A stretch of DNA of 41,603 nucleotides, from the NCBI GenBank assembly GCA_937138605.1, contig CAKZPH010000147.1, positions 1 through 41,603 on the forward strand, in the 5' to 3' direction. The stretch's first letter is position 1. Each line of letters starts with the position of its first letter. A model generated the notes under the pieces. The model saw nothing but the letters and a program-made list of their open reading frames with translations. It searched no databases and was not told where the DNA came from. Below are positions 7,112-18,049 of this stretch, piece by piece. The DNA is from an uncultured Ignavibacteriales bacterium. Its GTDB lineage: Bacteria; Bacteroidota; Ignavibacteria; Ch128b. The position numbers and the translations under genes are program-made.

Positions 7112-9943
7112 TTAACTTGTTATAACTAGTTTATTTTTAAGAAATTGTCCAGTATAACTGGCTTTTATTTTAGTTAACTCTAATGGAGTACCTTCAGCAA
7201 CAATGTATCCGCCAAGATCACCTCCTTCAGGACCAAGATCAATTATCCAGTCTGCCGATTTAATAACATCCAGGTTGTGTTCAATAACTATTACTGTATT
7301 TCCTTTATCAACCAAATTATTTAAAACTTTCAAGAGAATCCTAATATCTTCGAAATGAAGACCTGTTGTAGGTTCATCAAAAACATAAAGTGTTTTCCCG
7401 GTTTGAACTTTTGAAAGCTCAGCAGCAAGTTTTACTCGTTGAGCTTCACCTCCAGAAAGAGTAGTGGCTTGTTGCCCCAGTTTAATATAACCAAGTCCAA
7501 CATCACAAAGAGCTTGCAATTTTCTTTTTATGCGTGGAAGGTCTTCGAAGAAATGAAAAGCTTCTTCAACCGTCATATCGAGAACATCTGCAATAGATTT
7601 TCCTTTGTAAGTAACTTCAAGGGTTTCTTTATTGTATCTTTTACCTTTACAAACTTCACAGAGTACATAAACATTTGGTAAAAAATTCATTTCTATTTTT
7701 CTAAGACCATCACCTTCGCATTTTTCGCATCTACCACCTTTGACATTAAAACTGAATCTCCCTGCTTTAAATCCACGAATTTTTGATTCAGGTAATTCGG
7801 CAAACAAATCACGAATCAGGTTGAAAAGTGTGGTATAGGTCGCAGGATTAGACCTGGGTGTTCTTCCTATGGGTGTTTGATCAATTTGTATCACTTTATC
7901 AATTTCTGAAAGACCTTCAATTGAGTCATAAGAAAGAGGTACAAGTTTTGAGTTATAAAATTTTTTGAAAAGAATTTTAGCTAAAGTGTCAATTATTAAA
8001 GTAGATTTTCCAGAACCACTAACACCTGTCACACAGATAAATTTTCCAAGTGGAAATTTGACCGTAATATTTTTAAGGTTATTACCACGAGCACCTTTAA
8101 GAATAAGATACTTACCATTACCAATTCTTGGAGTAATATTAAATCCAATTTCCCTTTTATTAAAAAGATAATCTAAAGTAATCGAATTTAATTCATGATT
8201 ATCATTACGCATTAAATCTTCAAGATATCCTTGAACTACAACTTTCCCACCATTTTGCGCAGCTCCAGGTCCAAGGTCAATCAAATAATCTGCATTAATA
8301 ATTGTTTCCTCATCATGTTCAACAACTATAATTGTATTGCCTAAGTCCCTTAACTTTTTCAAACTGTTAATCAGTTTAATGTTATCCCGTTGATGTAATC
8401 CGATGCTCGGTTCATCTAAAACGTAAAGTACACCTGTAAGTTGAGAACCTATTTGTGTTGCTAATCTAATTCTTTGTAGTTCTCCACCTGAAAGAGTTGC
8501 TGCATTTCTATTTAATGAAAGATAATCAAGTCCCACATTCATCAAAAAATCAAGACGCATTTTAATTTCACGTAAAATGGGCCGAGCTATCTCTGCATTT
8601 CTACCTTCAAATCTTAACTCGTTGAAAAATTCTGTTAAGTCTTTAATTGATAATTCAGCAAGTTGACCAATATGTTTGTTATTGATTTTTATACTTAAAG
8701 ATTCCTTTTTCAATCGATAACCATTACAATCGGGGCACTCTTCAACTGTCATATATGCTTCAACCCATTGACGAATATTCCTGGAGGCTGTTGTTCTATA
8801 AACTCTTTGTAAAAATGGAATGACTCCAACGAACGAATGAGGCGATGTTAGATAATCCCCACTTGCCAATTTATACTTAAACTCAAATTTCTTATTCCCT
8901 GAACCAAAAAGTATAACTTGACGAATATTGCTTGCGATATCCTTCAATGGTGTATTAAAATCAAAATTGCAAGTTTCAGCCAGTGAACTCAAATTATAGA
9001 AAAACCACATTTCTCTTGGTTTACCGAAGGGCGCAATGGCTCCTTGATTGATAGATAAATTTAAGTCTGGTATTACTAATTCTGGATTTACTGTTTTTGT
9101 AACTCCAAGACCTTCACAGGAAGGACAGGCCCCATATGGAGAATTAAATGAAAAAGAATTGGGTGCAGGCTCAGATAGGCTTATTCCACAACGAAGGCAA
9201 GCGAGAGTTTTATTATAAATTTTTTCATTTTCATCATCTGAAATTATTACTACTCCATTTCCATAAAGCAAGGCATATTCCAGTGATTCCCGGATTCTTC
9301 TTTCTGATTTTCTTAAAATCTCAACACGATCGATTAAAATTTCAATATTATGAATTTTGTATCTCTCAACTTGCATTCCTTTGGTTATTTCATAAATTTC
9401 ACCATCCACTCTAGCCTTTATAAATCCATCTTTTAATATATCTTCGAACAATTCACGATAATGTCCTTTTCTTCCTCGCACAACTGGGGCTAAGATGTTA
9501 ACCTTTTTACCAAAAAAGTCTCTCAACACTGATTCATATATTTGATCACCGCTCATTTTTTCAACGGGATTAAAACACTGAGGACAATAGGGCGTACCCA
9601 CTCTAGCAAATAACAAACGTAGAAAATCATATATTTCAGTGATTGTTCCAACAGTTGAACGTGGATTGGCTGAAGTAGATTTTTGTTCGATGGAAATCGA
9701 AGGGCTTAAACCTTCGATGAAATCTACATCTGGTTTTTCCAAATCTCCTAAAAATTGTCGAGCGTATGCAGAAAGTGATTCTATAAATCTTCTCTGTCCT
9801 TCCGCGTAGATCGTATCAAAAGCAAGAGAAGACTTACCAGATCCAGAAAGACCCGTAATTACGATAAATTTATCACGAGGAATCTCTATGTCCAAATTTT
9901 TCAAATTATGTTCACGTGCACCTCGAATGATAATCTTGTCCAT
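7112..9943 (-). CDS. uvrA: Excinuclease ABC subunit A
   Basis: UvrA recognises bulky DNA lesions and loads UvrB in nucleotide excision repair. The 943-residue length is standard. Two ABC ATPase modules are visible. The first Walker A is GLSGSGKSS at 31-39, with its signature [19 protein letters not shown] and VVEHDEETI downstream. The second Walker A is GVSGSGKST, with signature [12 protein letters not shown] and VIEHNLDVI. Zinc-finger cysteine pairs are all present: CPQC, CLRC/CPSC in the first half, CPDC, and CEKC/CEVC in the second. No insertion or missing motif is seen. It is transcribed away from a 220-base gap with no recognised element and is probably a single gene. Confidence 0.98.
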   Translation of the reverse strand: MDKIIIRGAREHNLKNLDIEIPRDKFIVITGLSGSGKSSLAFDTIYAEGQRRFIESLSAYARQFLGDLEKPDVDFIEGLSPSISIEQKSTSANPRSTVGTITEIYDFLRLLFARVGTPYCPQCFNPVEKMSGDQIYESVLRDFFGKKVNILAPVVRGRKGHYRELFEDILKDGFIKARVDGEIYEITKGMQVERYKIHNIEILIDRVEILRKSERRIRESLEYALLYGNGVVIISDDENEKIYNKTLACLRCGISLSEPAPNSFSFNSPYGACPSCEGLGVTKTVNPELVIPDLNLSINQGAIAPFGKPREMWFFYNLSSLAETCNFDFNTPLKDIASNIRQVILFGSGNKKFEFKYKLASGDYLTSPHSFVGVIPFLQRVYRTTASRNIRQWVEAYMTVEECPDCNGYRLKKESLSIKINNKHIGQLAELSIKDLTEFFNELRFEGRNAEIARPILREIKMRLDFLMNVGLDYLSLNRNAATLSGGELQRIRLATQIGSQLTGVLYVLDEPSIGLHQRDNIKLINSLKKLRDLGNTIIVVEHDEETIINADYLIDLGPGAAQNGGKVVVQGYLEDLMRNDNHELNSITLDYLFNKREIGFNITPRIGNGKYLILKGARGNNLKNITVKFPLGKFICVTGVSGSGKSTLIIDTLAKILFKKFYNSKLVPLSYDSIEGLSEIDKVIQIDQTPIGRTPRSNPATYTTLFNLIRDLFAELPESKIRGFKAGRFSFNVKGGRCEKCEGDGLRKIEMNFLPNVYVLCEVCKGKRYNKETLEVTYKGKSIADVLDMTVEEAFHFFEDLPRIKRKLQALCDVGLGYIKLGQQATTLSGGEAQRVKLAAELSKVQTGKTLYVFDEPTTGLHFEDIRILLKVLNNLVDKGNTVIVIEHNLDVIKSADWIIDLGPEGGDLGGYIVAEGTPLELTKIKASYTGQFLKNKLVITS

Positions 9944-10163
9944 CGTATTTTTCTATTTGAAATATTTATCTACTCATTTTAATTAATAATTATGTCTTTT
10001 TCAAATGACTAAATCGGGAAGCTTTAGCGTTAAAGATGTTAATTTTTAATAAGGAACATTCAATGATACGATTACAACATTGATTTCTTTGGTCTCTAAG
10101 ATTTTATTATAAGAATTAAATCAATTGATTGAACCAGTTAATTTAGAAGGTGATATCTTTTGA

Positions 10164-10595
10164 TTAATGAGATCTTTTTCGTGCATTGAGAAACAGTTTT
10201 AATTCTGTAAAGTCTTCAATTAATGAAAGAAGTTTTCCGAAAGATGCGTGATGCATTTCAAAGTATCTAGTTTCAAAAGAAAGTTTTTCCATTTCCTCAA
10301 AATTGTGTATAACTTCTTTCAATTTTGTTTTAAAAGTTTCAATAGATTCAGAAAAATTTTGAGTTAGATCTTTCCAGTATTCTTCTTTTACTTCGAGATT
10401 ACGATCTTGAAGTAAATTATAAATCCCTGAACAATATTTGGAAATAAACGCAATATCCTCCAATAATTGAAATCTATCCATCTTGAAAATTGTTTCTATT
10501 ATCCTGGATATATCCAACTCATTATGAAGTTGTTTGTTTGAAAAGCTCTTGAATTCATTAATAAAAATTTCCGCTTTCGTACATGAACTTAACAT
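10164..10595 (-). CDS. Hypothetical helical protein
   Basis: I do not recognise this 143-residue protein. It is rich in Glu, Lys, Phe and Leu with heptad-like spacing and should be almost wholly alpha-helical (for example EYWKDLTQNFSESIETFKTK and LSFETRYFEMHHASFGKLL). It has no signal peptide or membrane span, so it is probably cytoplasmic. It begins 7 bases after the stop of the T9SS protease gene on the same strand, so the two are likely co-transcribed. The ATG used here is the first in frame; no good ribosome-binding site precedes it, and a later start is possible. Confidence 0.6.
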   Translation of the reverse strand: MLSSCTKAEIFINEFKSFSNKQLHNELDISRIIETIFKMDRFQLLEDIAFISKYCSGIYNLLQDRNLEVKEEYWKDLTQNFSESIETFKTKLKEVIHNFEEMEKLSFETRYFEMHHASFGKLLSLIEDFTELKLFLNARKRSH

Positions 10596-10602
10596 GGCTA
10601 TT

Positions 10603-12591
10603 TTATCTTAGAATGGTTAATTTTTTGGTAACGTTGTAGTCTTGCGATAAAAATCGATAAAAATAAACTCCACTAGAAAGCACCCGTCCAGTGTCATCCG
10701 TTCCATCCCAAACAAACTCGTGGTTATTCCCTCTACTTACACCCACATCTTTCAATAGTGTCTTCACTTTTCTTCCAAGGACATCATAAATTTCGAGTGT
10801 AATCCATTGCTGAGTAGGTAAATCAAATCTAAACCTGGTTATACCATTAAATGGATTCGGGTAATTCTGATACAATACAAAATCTCTAACAACGTTTAAA
10901 CTCTTTCTAGGTGCAAAAACTTTTTTAGATAATAAATGGAATGAATAGTTTAACTCACTTTTTTCAGGAATTCTCACCGTACGCGTTGGTGTATGATAAG
11001 TAAAATAAAACTTGTATACATCATCTTCATTTAGTTCATTTGGTAGTTTTACTTCAAACTTAAAATTATTACCTAAATCTAACAGTTCAATTTCTTTATA
11101 GATACTATTATCCTCAGAAAAAATAACAACGTTTAATTTGTTTATTGTCTGATTTTCGAAGATCGTTTTAAGCAAATAGTAACCATCATTTCGTTTCACA
11201 ATTAAAGGAAAAGACAACGCTTCTTTTGCACGAGCTATTCCCCAACCATAAACAGTATCAGGTTTATCAGATTGACTTGCTGTTAATCGAATCGCATCCC
11301 TTACTTGATATTGATTGATTTCTGAATAATGAGAAATTAAAAGTCCTACAATTCCAGCTACTATTGGTGTTGAAGCAGAAGTACCCGATGCATAACTATA
11401 AGATGCAAAACCATTAGTTGTTGCCGTGTAAACAGACATTCCCATAGCACAAACATCAGGTTTAATTCTTCCATCACTAGTGGGACCACGCGAAGAAAAA
11501 GGCGCTATAATTGACGAAGACGAAACTGCCCCAACAGCTAGCACATAACGAGCATCCGCAGGAGAAACAATATATTTCCAAGGACTCATAAATTCATTTC
11601 CAGCTGCTGTTACTGTAACAACACCACGAACAAATGCTGAATCAACTGCCCTGGCAACAATTGTAGTTGAACCGTTCATGTCTTGATATGTGTAGCTTTC
11701 ATTTGGATCATCAAACTCACTATAGCCTAGTGAGCTACTTGTCACATCAACTCCTTGTTGTTCCATCCAAATTAATGCTCTAGCATAATTATCCTCTTCA
11801 ACACGCCTTTCACTTCTGATATCTTCGGTTTTTGCAAGAATATAATTTGCGTCATAAGCAACACCAATAAGACGACCATCTTTTTTCCCTGCAACTATAC
11901 TCATAATCTGAGTTCCATGAGCATCCTGTCCTGCTACATCACCTGGTTGATTAGCTGTAATGGAATCACCAAATATAAAATCATATTCAGCGATAACTTT
12001 GGTACTCATTAAAGCTTCATGAGTTTTCCAGCGAAAACCTGTATCAAGTAATCCAATCAAAACATTTTCGCCTCTTATTCCCCGTGAGTGAACCTCAGGA
12101 ATTTGAGAAAGATTATTTTGATCAAAAGATGGTCCATAATTATTCGTTAATTTGTTTAATTCAAATAATGGAGCAATTGATTCGTCTCTATATGATGACT
12201 TAAAAACTTTTACTTTTTCCACTTTTTCCACAAAAGGCAGACTTGAAATTAATTGTTTTTGATTTTCATCCAAATAAGCAGATACTGCATTAAACCATGT
12301 TAATTCGTGAACGATTTGCACATTTAACTCTTTTAAGTTATCGATGTAAGGTTTGTAAATAAAATAATCGCCGTAAGAAAAAATTTCATTACCTAAAGCT
12401 TTCTTTCTTCTTTCAATTGCCTTATTAGAAAAAGTTTTTAAGAGTTCAGCTTCAATGATTTCTTTTTTGAAATATTTTTTATCACTTTCGCCTTTGTCTT
12501 TGAAATAAATAAGATACTTTGTTTGGGTAAAAGCAACTACAGGCAATAATAAAAAGAGGACATTAAAAATAATTTTCAAGTAAAATTTCAT
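10603..12591 (-). CDS. Subtilisin-like (S8) serine protease with T9SS C-terminal sorting domain
   Basis: A secreted peptidase. The 662 residues run: signal peptide (about 1-22), an inhibitor-like propeptide (about 25-130), an S8 catalytic domain (about 165-460), a short beta region, and a type A T9SS sorting domain (about 575-662). The catalytic triad is intact: Asp183 in LLDTG, His225 in DAHGTQ, Ser405 in GTSASTP, with the oxyanion Asn332 in AAGN. The C-terminal domain shows the usual NYPNPFN motif, the LEIYDVLGRKVKTL strand, then GVYFYRF and a final KKLTILR. Family knowledge says such proteins cross the outer membrane by type IX secretion and are anchored or released after cleavage of this domain. 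It follows lepB by 9 bases and precedes a small unknown gene. Confidence 0.94.
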   Translation of the reverse strand: MKFYLKIIFNVLFLLLPVVAFTQTKYLIYFKDKGESDKKYFKKEIIEAELLKTFSNKAIERRKKALGNEIFSYGDYFIYKPYIDNLKELNVQIVHELTWFNAVSAYLDENQKQLISSLPFVEKVEKVKVFKSSYRDESIAPLFELNKLTNNYGPSFDQNNLSQIPEVHSRGIRGENVLIGLLDTGFRWKTHEALMSTKVIAEYDFIFGDSITANQPGDVAGQDAHGTQIMSIVAGKKDGRLIGVAYDANYILAKTEDIRSERRVEEDNYARALIWMEQQGVDVTSSSLGYSEFDDPNESYTYQDMNGSTTIVARAVDSAFVRGVVTVTAAGNEFMSPWKYIVSPADARYVLAVGAVSSSSIIAPFSSRGPTSDGRIKPDVCAMGMSVYTATTNGFASYSYASGTSASTPIVAGIVGLLISHYSEINQYQVRDAIRLTASQSDKPDTVYGWGIARAKEALSFPLIVKRNDGYYLLKTIFENQTINKLNVVIFSEDNSIYKEIELLDLGNNFKFEVKLPNELNEDDVYKFYFTYHTPTRTVRIPEKSELNYSFHLLSKKVFAPRKSLNVVRDFVLYQNYPNPFNGITRFRFDLPTQQWITLEIYDVLGRKVKTLLKDVGVSRGNNHEFVWDGTDDTGRVLSSGVYFYRFLSQDYNVTKKLTILR

Positions 12592-12600
12592 AGTTAAACT

Positions 12601-13545
12601 TCAGTTTGTTATGATTTTTGCTATTCTTTCTAATCGGATAGAAGATAATTTTCTAATTACATCTGGTAACAAAGGTAAATCTCGATTCCATGACCAATAA
12701 ATTATTAAAGGTTCACCAATTATAAGGTCATCTGGAACATATCCCCAAAATCTGCTATCTGCACTGTCATCACGATTATCACCTAACATAAAATAGTAAT
12801 CTTTTTTAATCACGTATTTATCCGTTGGTTTACCATCGATAAGTATTGTATTACCTGAAATGCTTACAGCTCTTCTTCCTTGTTCACGGTCTATTAAAGT
12901 ACGATATTGTTCGATATTATTAATCGATAGAGTAATTGTATCACCTTTTTTAGGGACGTAAAGAGGTCCATAGTTATCCTCATTGAAATTAGAAAATCTT
13001 GGAAATATATAAGGATTTCCTATTCGATTAGGTGTAGGAATAGGATTGAGAAATTTCATTTTAGGTGGAGGCGGGAACAATTCTCCGTTTACATATAAAA
13101 CTTTATCAACAATTGTTATAGTATCACCAGGCAAACCAACACATCTTTTAACATAATTCATCACAACATCACTTTTGAGTTTATCTCTATCACCCGGATA
13201 TTCAAAGACAATTACATCACCGCGTTTAATTTCTCTTAATCTTGGAAATCGATAATATGGAAGAGCAATACTGGTAAACGGAATATAGCGAGGGGTCGTT
13301 GAGCCTAAAGTAAACTTTGTAACCAATAAAAAGTCACCCGGTAGAAGTGAATCTTCCATTGAACCTGTTGGAATTGTATAAGCTTCGATCACGAAAATTT
13401 TTAAAATCATTGCAACAACGAATGCCCACAAAAGACTCTTTAAATTATCAATAAATTTTTCCTTTATAGTTCTTTGTGCTTTATATTCTTCCTTTAATCT
13501 TTTTCTTTCCCTTATTCTTTCGACTAGTTTTTTAAGCCATTCCAT
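12601..13545 (-). CDS. lepB: Signal peptidase I
   Basis: Signal peptidase I removes signal peptides from exported proteins at the periplasmic face of the inner membrane. The 314-residue protein has a basic N-terminal cytoplasmic stretch (1-30), one membrane span (about 35-53), then box B with catalytic Ser62 (IPTGSMEDSL), box D with the general base Lys133 (YVKRCVGLPGD), and box E (GDNRDDSADSRFWG). A long insert between boxes D and E resembles the larger Bacteroidota enzymes. It sits 19 bases after lepA, the classic lepA-lepB order, and 9 bases before the T9SS protease gene, so the three are likely one transcription unit. Confidence 0.96.
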   Translation of the reverse strand: MEWLKKLVERIRERKRLKEEYKAQRTIKEKFIDNLKSLLWAFVVAMILKIFVIEAYTIPTGSMEDSLLPGDFLLVTKFTLGSTTPRYIPFTSIALPYYRFPRLREIKRGDVIVFEYPGDRDKLKSDVVMNYVKRCVGLPGDTITIVDKVLYVNGELFPPPPKMKFLNPIPTPNRIGNPYIFPRFSNFNEDNYGPLYVPKKGDTITLSINNIEQYRTLIDREQGRRAVSISGNTILIDGKPTDKYVIKKDYYFMLGDNRDDSADSRFWGYVPDDLIIGEPLIIYWSWNRDLPLLPDVIRKLSSIRLERIAKIITN

Positions 13546-13564
13546 AATTTATCCCTGTTATATT

Positions 13565-15361
13565 CTACTGATCTTCCATTGATAAAATTGCAAGGAAAGC
13601 TTCTTGCGGAATTTCAACATTACCTACTTGTTTCATTCGCTTCTTCCCTTCTTTTTGTTTTTCAAGTAACTTTCTTTTTCGAGTCACATCACCACCGTAA
13701 CATTTAGCAAGAACATTTTTTCTTAAAGGTTTAATCACATCACGAGCAATGACTTTACTTCCTATTGCTGCTTGAATCACAACTTCAAAAAGTTGTCTTG
13801 GTATTAATTCTTTCAACTTTGAACAAAGTTTTCTTCCCCATTCATATGCTTTTAATCGATGAACAATAAAAGAAAAGGCATCTATAGGATCTCCATTGAG
13901 CAAAATTTCTACTTTGACTAAATCAGACTCACGGTAGCCAGTGTATTCATAGTCGAAAGATGCATAGCCTCGTGAGATGGATTTCAATTTATCATAAAAA
14001 TCAAATATTATTTCTGAAAGCGGAAGTTCGTATTGCATATCAACTCGATTTGTACTAATGTAGGTGGTACTTTTGTGAATTCCTCTTCTATCCATGCAAA
14101 GTTTCATTATGCCACCTATGTAATCAGCAGGAGTTACTATCTGTGCTTTAACAAATGGTTCTTCTATAAAGTCAATTTCTCCAAGCTGAGGCATCAAAGC
14201 AGGATTTTCAACAATTACTTTTTCACCGTTTCGTTTTGTAACGTGATATTCTACATTTGGAATTGTTGTTATAATATCCTGATCAAATTCTCTTGCAAGT
14301 CGTTCCTGAACAATTTCCATGTGAAGTAAGCCAAGAAAACCGCAACGGAAACCAAAACCCAGTGCTGCTGAAGTCTCTGGTTGGTAAGTTAATGCAGCAT
14401 CATTTAGCACATATTTATCCAGAGCATCACGTAATTCTTGATAATTATCACTGTTTGTGGGATATAATCCACTAAAAACCATAGGCTTTACTTCTTTGTA
14501 ACCAGGAAGTGGTTCAGATGCAGGATTGTCGTAAGTAGTGATAGTATCACCAACTTTAGTATCATGAACATCCTTAACTCCTGCTATCAAATAACCAACG
14601 TTTCCTGATTCAAGATAACCACGACGGATTCTCTTGAGTCCAAGAACTCCAACTTCTTCAGCCAAAAATGTCTTTGCTGTTCGGAAGAATTTAATTTTCT
14701 GACCTTCTTTTAATTCACCATCAAAAACTCTGATGTAAGTGACAACTCCTCTATAAGGATCATACTTTGAATCAAATATTAAAGCACGTAATGGTTCATT
14801 ACTCCTCTCATCTGATGGAGGAATTCTTTCAACAATTGCTTCCAAAATTTCATCAATGCCAATTTTTTGTTTAGCTGATGCAAGAATTATTTCCTCTCTT
14901 TTACAACCAATTAAGTCCATTATTTGCTGAGCAACCGATTCAATATCAGCACTGGGTAAATCTATCTTGTTTATAACTGGAATAATCTCAAGTCCTGCAT
15001 CAATTGCCATATAAAGGTTACTTATTGTTTGAGCTTCTACTCCTTGAGAAGCATCCACAACCAATATTGCTCCCTCACACGCTGCAAGAGAACGTGAAAC
15101 TTCATAAGTAAAATCAACATGACCGGGCGTATCAATTAGATTAAGAATGTATTCCTTTCCATCCTTATGAATATACTTCATTTGAACAGCGTGAGATTTT
15201 ATTGTTATTCCTCTTTCACGCTCAAGGTCCATATCATCGAGAACTTGATCGACAAGTTCTCTTTCAGAAATTGTACCTGTTTTCTCCAATAATCGATCAG
15301 CTAAGGTCGACTTACCGTGGTCTATGTGGGCTATGATGCAAAAGTTCCTGAAATTTGGCAT
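13565..15361 (-). CDS. lepA: Elongation factor 4 (LepA) GTPase
   Basis: LepA is a ribosome-associated translational GTPase related to EF-G; it has been linked to back-translocation, and to ribosome biogenesis or initiation. The 598-residue length is standard. GTPase motifs are G1 AHIDHGKST (11-19), G3 DTPGHVD (about 77-83) and G4 NKIDLP (about 131-136). Domains II, III and V follow, then the LepA-specific C-terminal domain with [20 protein letters not shown] and the ending [20 protein letters not shown]. It is divergent from the phosphoesterase gene across about 170 bases, with no strong promoter recognised there, and heads the lepA-lepB-protease group. Confidence 0.98.
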   Translation of the reverse strand: MPNFRNFCIIAHIDHGKSTLADRLLEKTGTISERELVDQVLDDMDLERERGITIKSHAVQMKYIHKDGKEYILNLIDTPGHVDFTYEVSRSLAACEGAILVVDASQGVEAQTISNLYMAIDAGLEIIPVINKIDLPSADIESVAQQIMDLIGCKREEIILASAKQKIGIDEILEAIVERIPPSDERSNEPLRALIFDSKYDPYRGVVTYIRVFDGELKEGQKIKFFRTAKTFLAEEVGVLGLKRIRRGYLESGNVGYLIAGVKDVHDTKVGDTITTYDNPASEPLPGYKEVKPMVFSGLYPTNSDNYQELRDALDKYVLNDAALTYQPETSAALGFGFRCGFLGLLHMEIVQERLAREFDQDIITTIPNVEYHVTKRNGEKVIVENPALMPQLGEIDFIEEPFVKAQIVTPADYIGGIMKLCMDRRGIHKSTTYISTNRVDMQYELPLSEIIFDFYDKLKSISRGYASFDYEYTGYRESDLVKVEILLNGDPIDAFSFIVHRLKAYEWGRKLCSKLKELIPRQLFEVVIQAAIGSKVIARDVIKPLRKNVLAKCYGGDVTRKRKLLEKQKEGKKRMKQVGNVEIPQEAFLAILSMEDQ

Positions 15362-15531
15362 AGTAACTTCATCACTTTACTAAGTAAAATTTTTCATGAA
15401 ATGCTTTCTTCATAAAAAAATAAAAAATCAAATTCAATATAACGATTGAATTTATGTTTTTTCAATGATTGAAAATACTCATTTTTCGAAGCAGATTTAC
15501 ATTTCATATTTTTGAAAAAATGCTTTTAAAT

Positions 15532-17361
15532 ATGAAAATTAAAACTTCTTTTAGATTAACTTTTTCAATTTTACTTTTTATTCCCTGCTATCTGTTCCCA
15601 CAATTAAAATTTGCTTGGATTACTGATACACATATTGGTTCACCAAATGCTACAGATGATGTGATTGAAATTATCCAGGATTTAAATAAACGTGACGTTA
15701 AATTTACCATACTAACAGGTGACATCACAGAAAAAGGAAAAAATTCCGAACTGATTGAAGCAAAAAGAATTTTAACAGAATTAACTAAACCATATTTCAT
15801 AATTCCAGGAAACCACGATACTAAATGGAGCGAATCGGGTTGCACTTTGTTTAAAAATTTATTTGGTGAAAACAGATTTTATTTTATTTATGAAGATTAT
15901 GTTTTTATTGGACTTAACAGTGGAATTCCACTCCGTGGTGGTGGCGGACACATTCCAATTGAAGAACTTATCTGGTTAAATGCTAAACTTGAAAAACTTC
16001 CGAAGAATTCAAAAATCATTTTAGCAGTTCATCATCCACTTGATAATGATATTGATAATTCGTTTGAAATCATTAATAGACTAAAAAAGTTTGACTATGC
16101 TTTCATCTTAGTTGGACATGGTCATGCAAATCGTGAATACAATTTTTACGGTATAAATGGTGCAATGGGGAGGTCAGCATTAAGAGGAAACAAAACGCCC
16201 GGGTACAACCTTGTTACATTGAAAGAAGATAGCATTTTTATTGAAGAAGTTAATTTGATTGAAAGAAAACCTTGGTATAAAAATTCGATCATGATAACAA
16301 ATAAAACTAAGCATGTTTACTTAACCAAGAAAATTTTTAGGCACCGTAACGCGGATGTTCACAAAATTTTTGATACAAAATCAACTTTGGTAAAAACCGG
16401 CGTTATTCAAGATGGTTTGATTTATTTTGCCGATTTAGATGGAAATGTTTATGCAATTAATCAAAAAGGTAAATTGATCTGGAAAAGAACTTTTCACACT
16501 TCTTTTTTTGCCAATCCATCTATTCATAAAAATCAAGTCATAGTTTGCGGCACGAATGGTTTTATCTATTTTCTTCATAGAAAAAATGGAAACATCTTAA
16601 AGAAGATAGATGTTAATTCTACAATCATCGCTTCACCCGTAATAAACAAAGGAAAAAATCTTCTAATAGTGTTTTCAAATGATGGTTATGTTAATTACAT
16701 AAATCCTGAAAATTTTGAAATAAAGCGAAAGAAAGTTTCTGACCTCAATTTTGAGGCAATTCCGCTATACATTGATAATAAAATTATTTTAGGATCATGG
16801 GATAACTATCTCTACTCAATACCGGATTATTTTATCGAGACATTACAATACTATTGGAGATGGACCGAATATAAAAATTTCTACTATTCACCAGCTGCAT
16901 GCTCTCCCGTAATTGATAAACAAAATAGAATTTTTATTTCCACGCCCGATAAATTCATCTCAGCAATTGATATTCATACAGGAAAAACAATTTGGCGAAG
17001 TAATGAATATAACGCATGGGAATCCATTGGAATTAACCAGGAAAAAAATGTAATATTTATTAAATCAGTAATTGATACAATCTTCGCTTTATCATTAATT
17101 GATTCAATCCCAAAACTTCTTTGGAAAAATGGAATTGGCTATGGTGTGGACACTAATCCAGTTAATTTATTTGAAGCACAAAATAAACTATTTATTCCCG
17201 CAAAGAATGGAACTCTTTACATCCTCGATTCAAAAGATGGTCACTTGATTACTAAATTTAATTTAGGTTACTCTAGATTAAACAACATTGTACCAGTATC
17301 TAAAAACGTTTTTATAATTTCAAACATGGATGGAGATATTTTTAGAATTAAACTTAAATGA
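15532..17361 (+). CDS. Secreted metallophosphoesterase fused to a PQQ-like beta-propeller
   Basis: A calcineurin-like phosphoesterase with all its metal motifs in order: DTHIG, GDITEKG, GNHD, HHPLD and GHGHAN. They fall in about the first 210 residues. The rest is a beta-propeller of repeated PQQ-like blades, for example YFADLDGNVYAINQKGKLIW, GTNGFIYFLHRKNGNILKK and NGTLYILDSKDGHLI. I place the start at the ATG 15532, because it gives a clean signal peptide (MKIKTSFRLTFSILLFIPCY). The frame extends upstream to a TTG at 15469 and an ATG at 15520. The product is thus exported, probably periplasmic. The substrate is unknown; the propeller may serve as a binding or scaffold module. A HAD phosphatase gene starts 3 bases after the stop. 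Confidence 0.88.
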   Translation: MKIKTSFRLTFSILLFIPCYLFPQLKFAWITDTHIGSPNATDDVIEIIQDLNKRDVKFTILTGDITEKGKNSELIEAKRILTELTKPYFIIPGNHDTKWSESGCTLFKNLFGENRFYFIYEDYVFIGLNSGIPLRGGGGHIPIEELIWLNAKLEKLPKNSKIILAVHHPLDNDIDNSFEIINRLKKFDYAFILVGHGHANREYNFYGINGAMGRSALRGNKTPGYNLVTLKEDSIFIEEVNLIERKPWYKNSIMITNKTKHVYLTKKIFRHRNADVHKIFDTKSTLVKTGVIQDGLIYFADLDGNVYAINQKGKLIWKRTFHTSFFANPSIHKNQVIVCGTNGFIYFLHRKNGNILKKIDVNSTIIASPVINKGKNLLIVFSNDGYVNYINPENFEIKRKKVSDLNFEAIPLYIDNKIILGSWDNYLYSIPDYFIETLQYYWRWTEYKNFYYSPAACSPVIDKQNRIFISTPDKFISAIDIHTGKTIWRSNEYNAWESIGINQEKNVIFIKSVIDTIFALSLIDSIPKLLWKNGIGYGVDTNPVNLFEAQNKLFIPAKNGTLYILDSKDGHLITKFNLGYSRLNNIVPVSKNVFIISNMDGDIFRIKLK

Positions 17362-17364
17362 ATT

Positions 17365-18015
17365 ATGGAAAGAAAATTCAAAGGAATTATTTTCGACATT
17401 GATGGTACATTAACTTCGACTAACCAACTTATCTTTGCAACATTTAATCATATTGCACAAAAATATGAGAATAAAACTTATTCTGATGAAGAGATAATTG
17501 CAATGTTTGGTCCACCTGAAGATGTAATATTGAAAGAGAAATATAATGGAGAAAACTTTGAGAGAGTTTATCATGATTATTACAAGTTCTATAGAGATAA
17601 TCATCCAAGAATGGCTGATTTATATCCTGGCATTGTAGATATTCTTGAAACTCTAAAGTCAAAAAAAATTATCACTGCAATTTTTACTGGCAAAGGAAGA
17701 AATACCACTCAAATAACATTAGAAGTTCTGGGTATAATGCATTACTTTGATATGATAATTACAGGAGATGATGTGATAGAACACAAGCCCTCCCCTGAGG
17801 GAATTCTACGATTTTTAGAAAAATTTAAGTTTGAAAAAAAAGAAGTATTGATGGTGGGTGACTCAATTGCCGATATTCTTGCGGCGCGTGAAGCCGGTGT
17901 AGAAATAGCTTCAGTTGTGTGGGATTCTTATGCAAAATATCAAGTTATTAAAATGAATCCACTTCATTTTGAACAAGTACATTCTTTTCGTGATTGGTTG
18001 GAAAAATATATTTGA
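17365..18015 (+). CDS. HAD-superfamily hydrolase (phosphoglycolate phosphatase-like)
   Basis: A cytoplasmic HAD phosphatase of 216 residues with the four motifs in order: I FDIDGTLTS (Asp11 nucleophile, Asp13), II FTGKG (Thr/Gly), III the Lys in HKPSPEG, and IV VGDSIADILAARE with the acidic pair. A helical C1 cap lies between motifs I and II (about 16-85), as in phosphoglycolate phosphatase and beta-phosphoglucomutase relatives. The exact substrate cannot be told from sequence. It begins 3 bases after the phosphoesterase-propeller gene and is probably translated from the same mRNA, which suggests but does not show a shared phosphorylated substrate on two sides of the membrane. Confidence 0.88.
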   Translation: MERKFKGIIFDIDGTLTSTNQLIFATFNHIAQKYENKTYSDEEIIAMFGPPEDVILKEKYNGENFERVYHDYYKFYRDNHPRMADLYPGIVDILETLKSKKIITAIFTGKGRNTTQITLEVLGIMHYFDMIITGDDVIEHKPSPEGILRFLEKFKFEKKEVLMVGDSIADILAAREAGVEIASVVWDSYAKYQVIKMNPLHFEQVHSFRDWLEKYI

Positions 18016-18049
18016 TAAATCGATTATATATTCAAATTAAAATCTTTAT

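Noticed and set aside
9148-9414. Plus-strand open frame of 88 codons opposite uvrA
   Set aside because: Antisense shadow of a strongly conserved gene; composition is unlike a protein (runs of His, Phe, Leu).
15469-15531. Upstream TTG start for the phosphoesterase-propeller gene
   Set aside because: The added residues precede a normal signal peptide with a basic aromatic stretch, and the ATG at 15532 gives a standard signal peptide; the ATG at 15520 remains possible.
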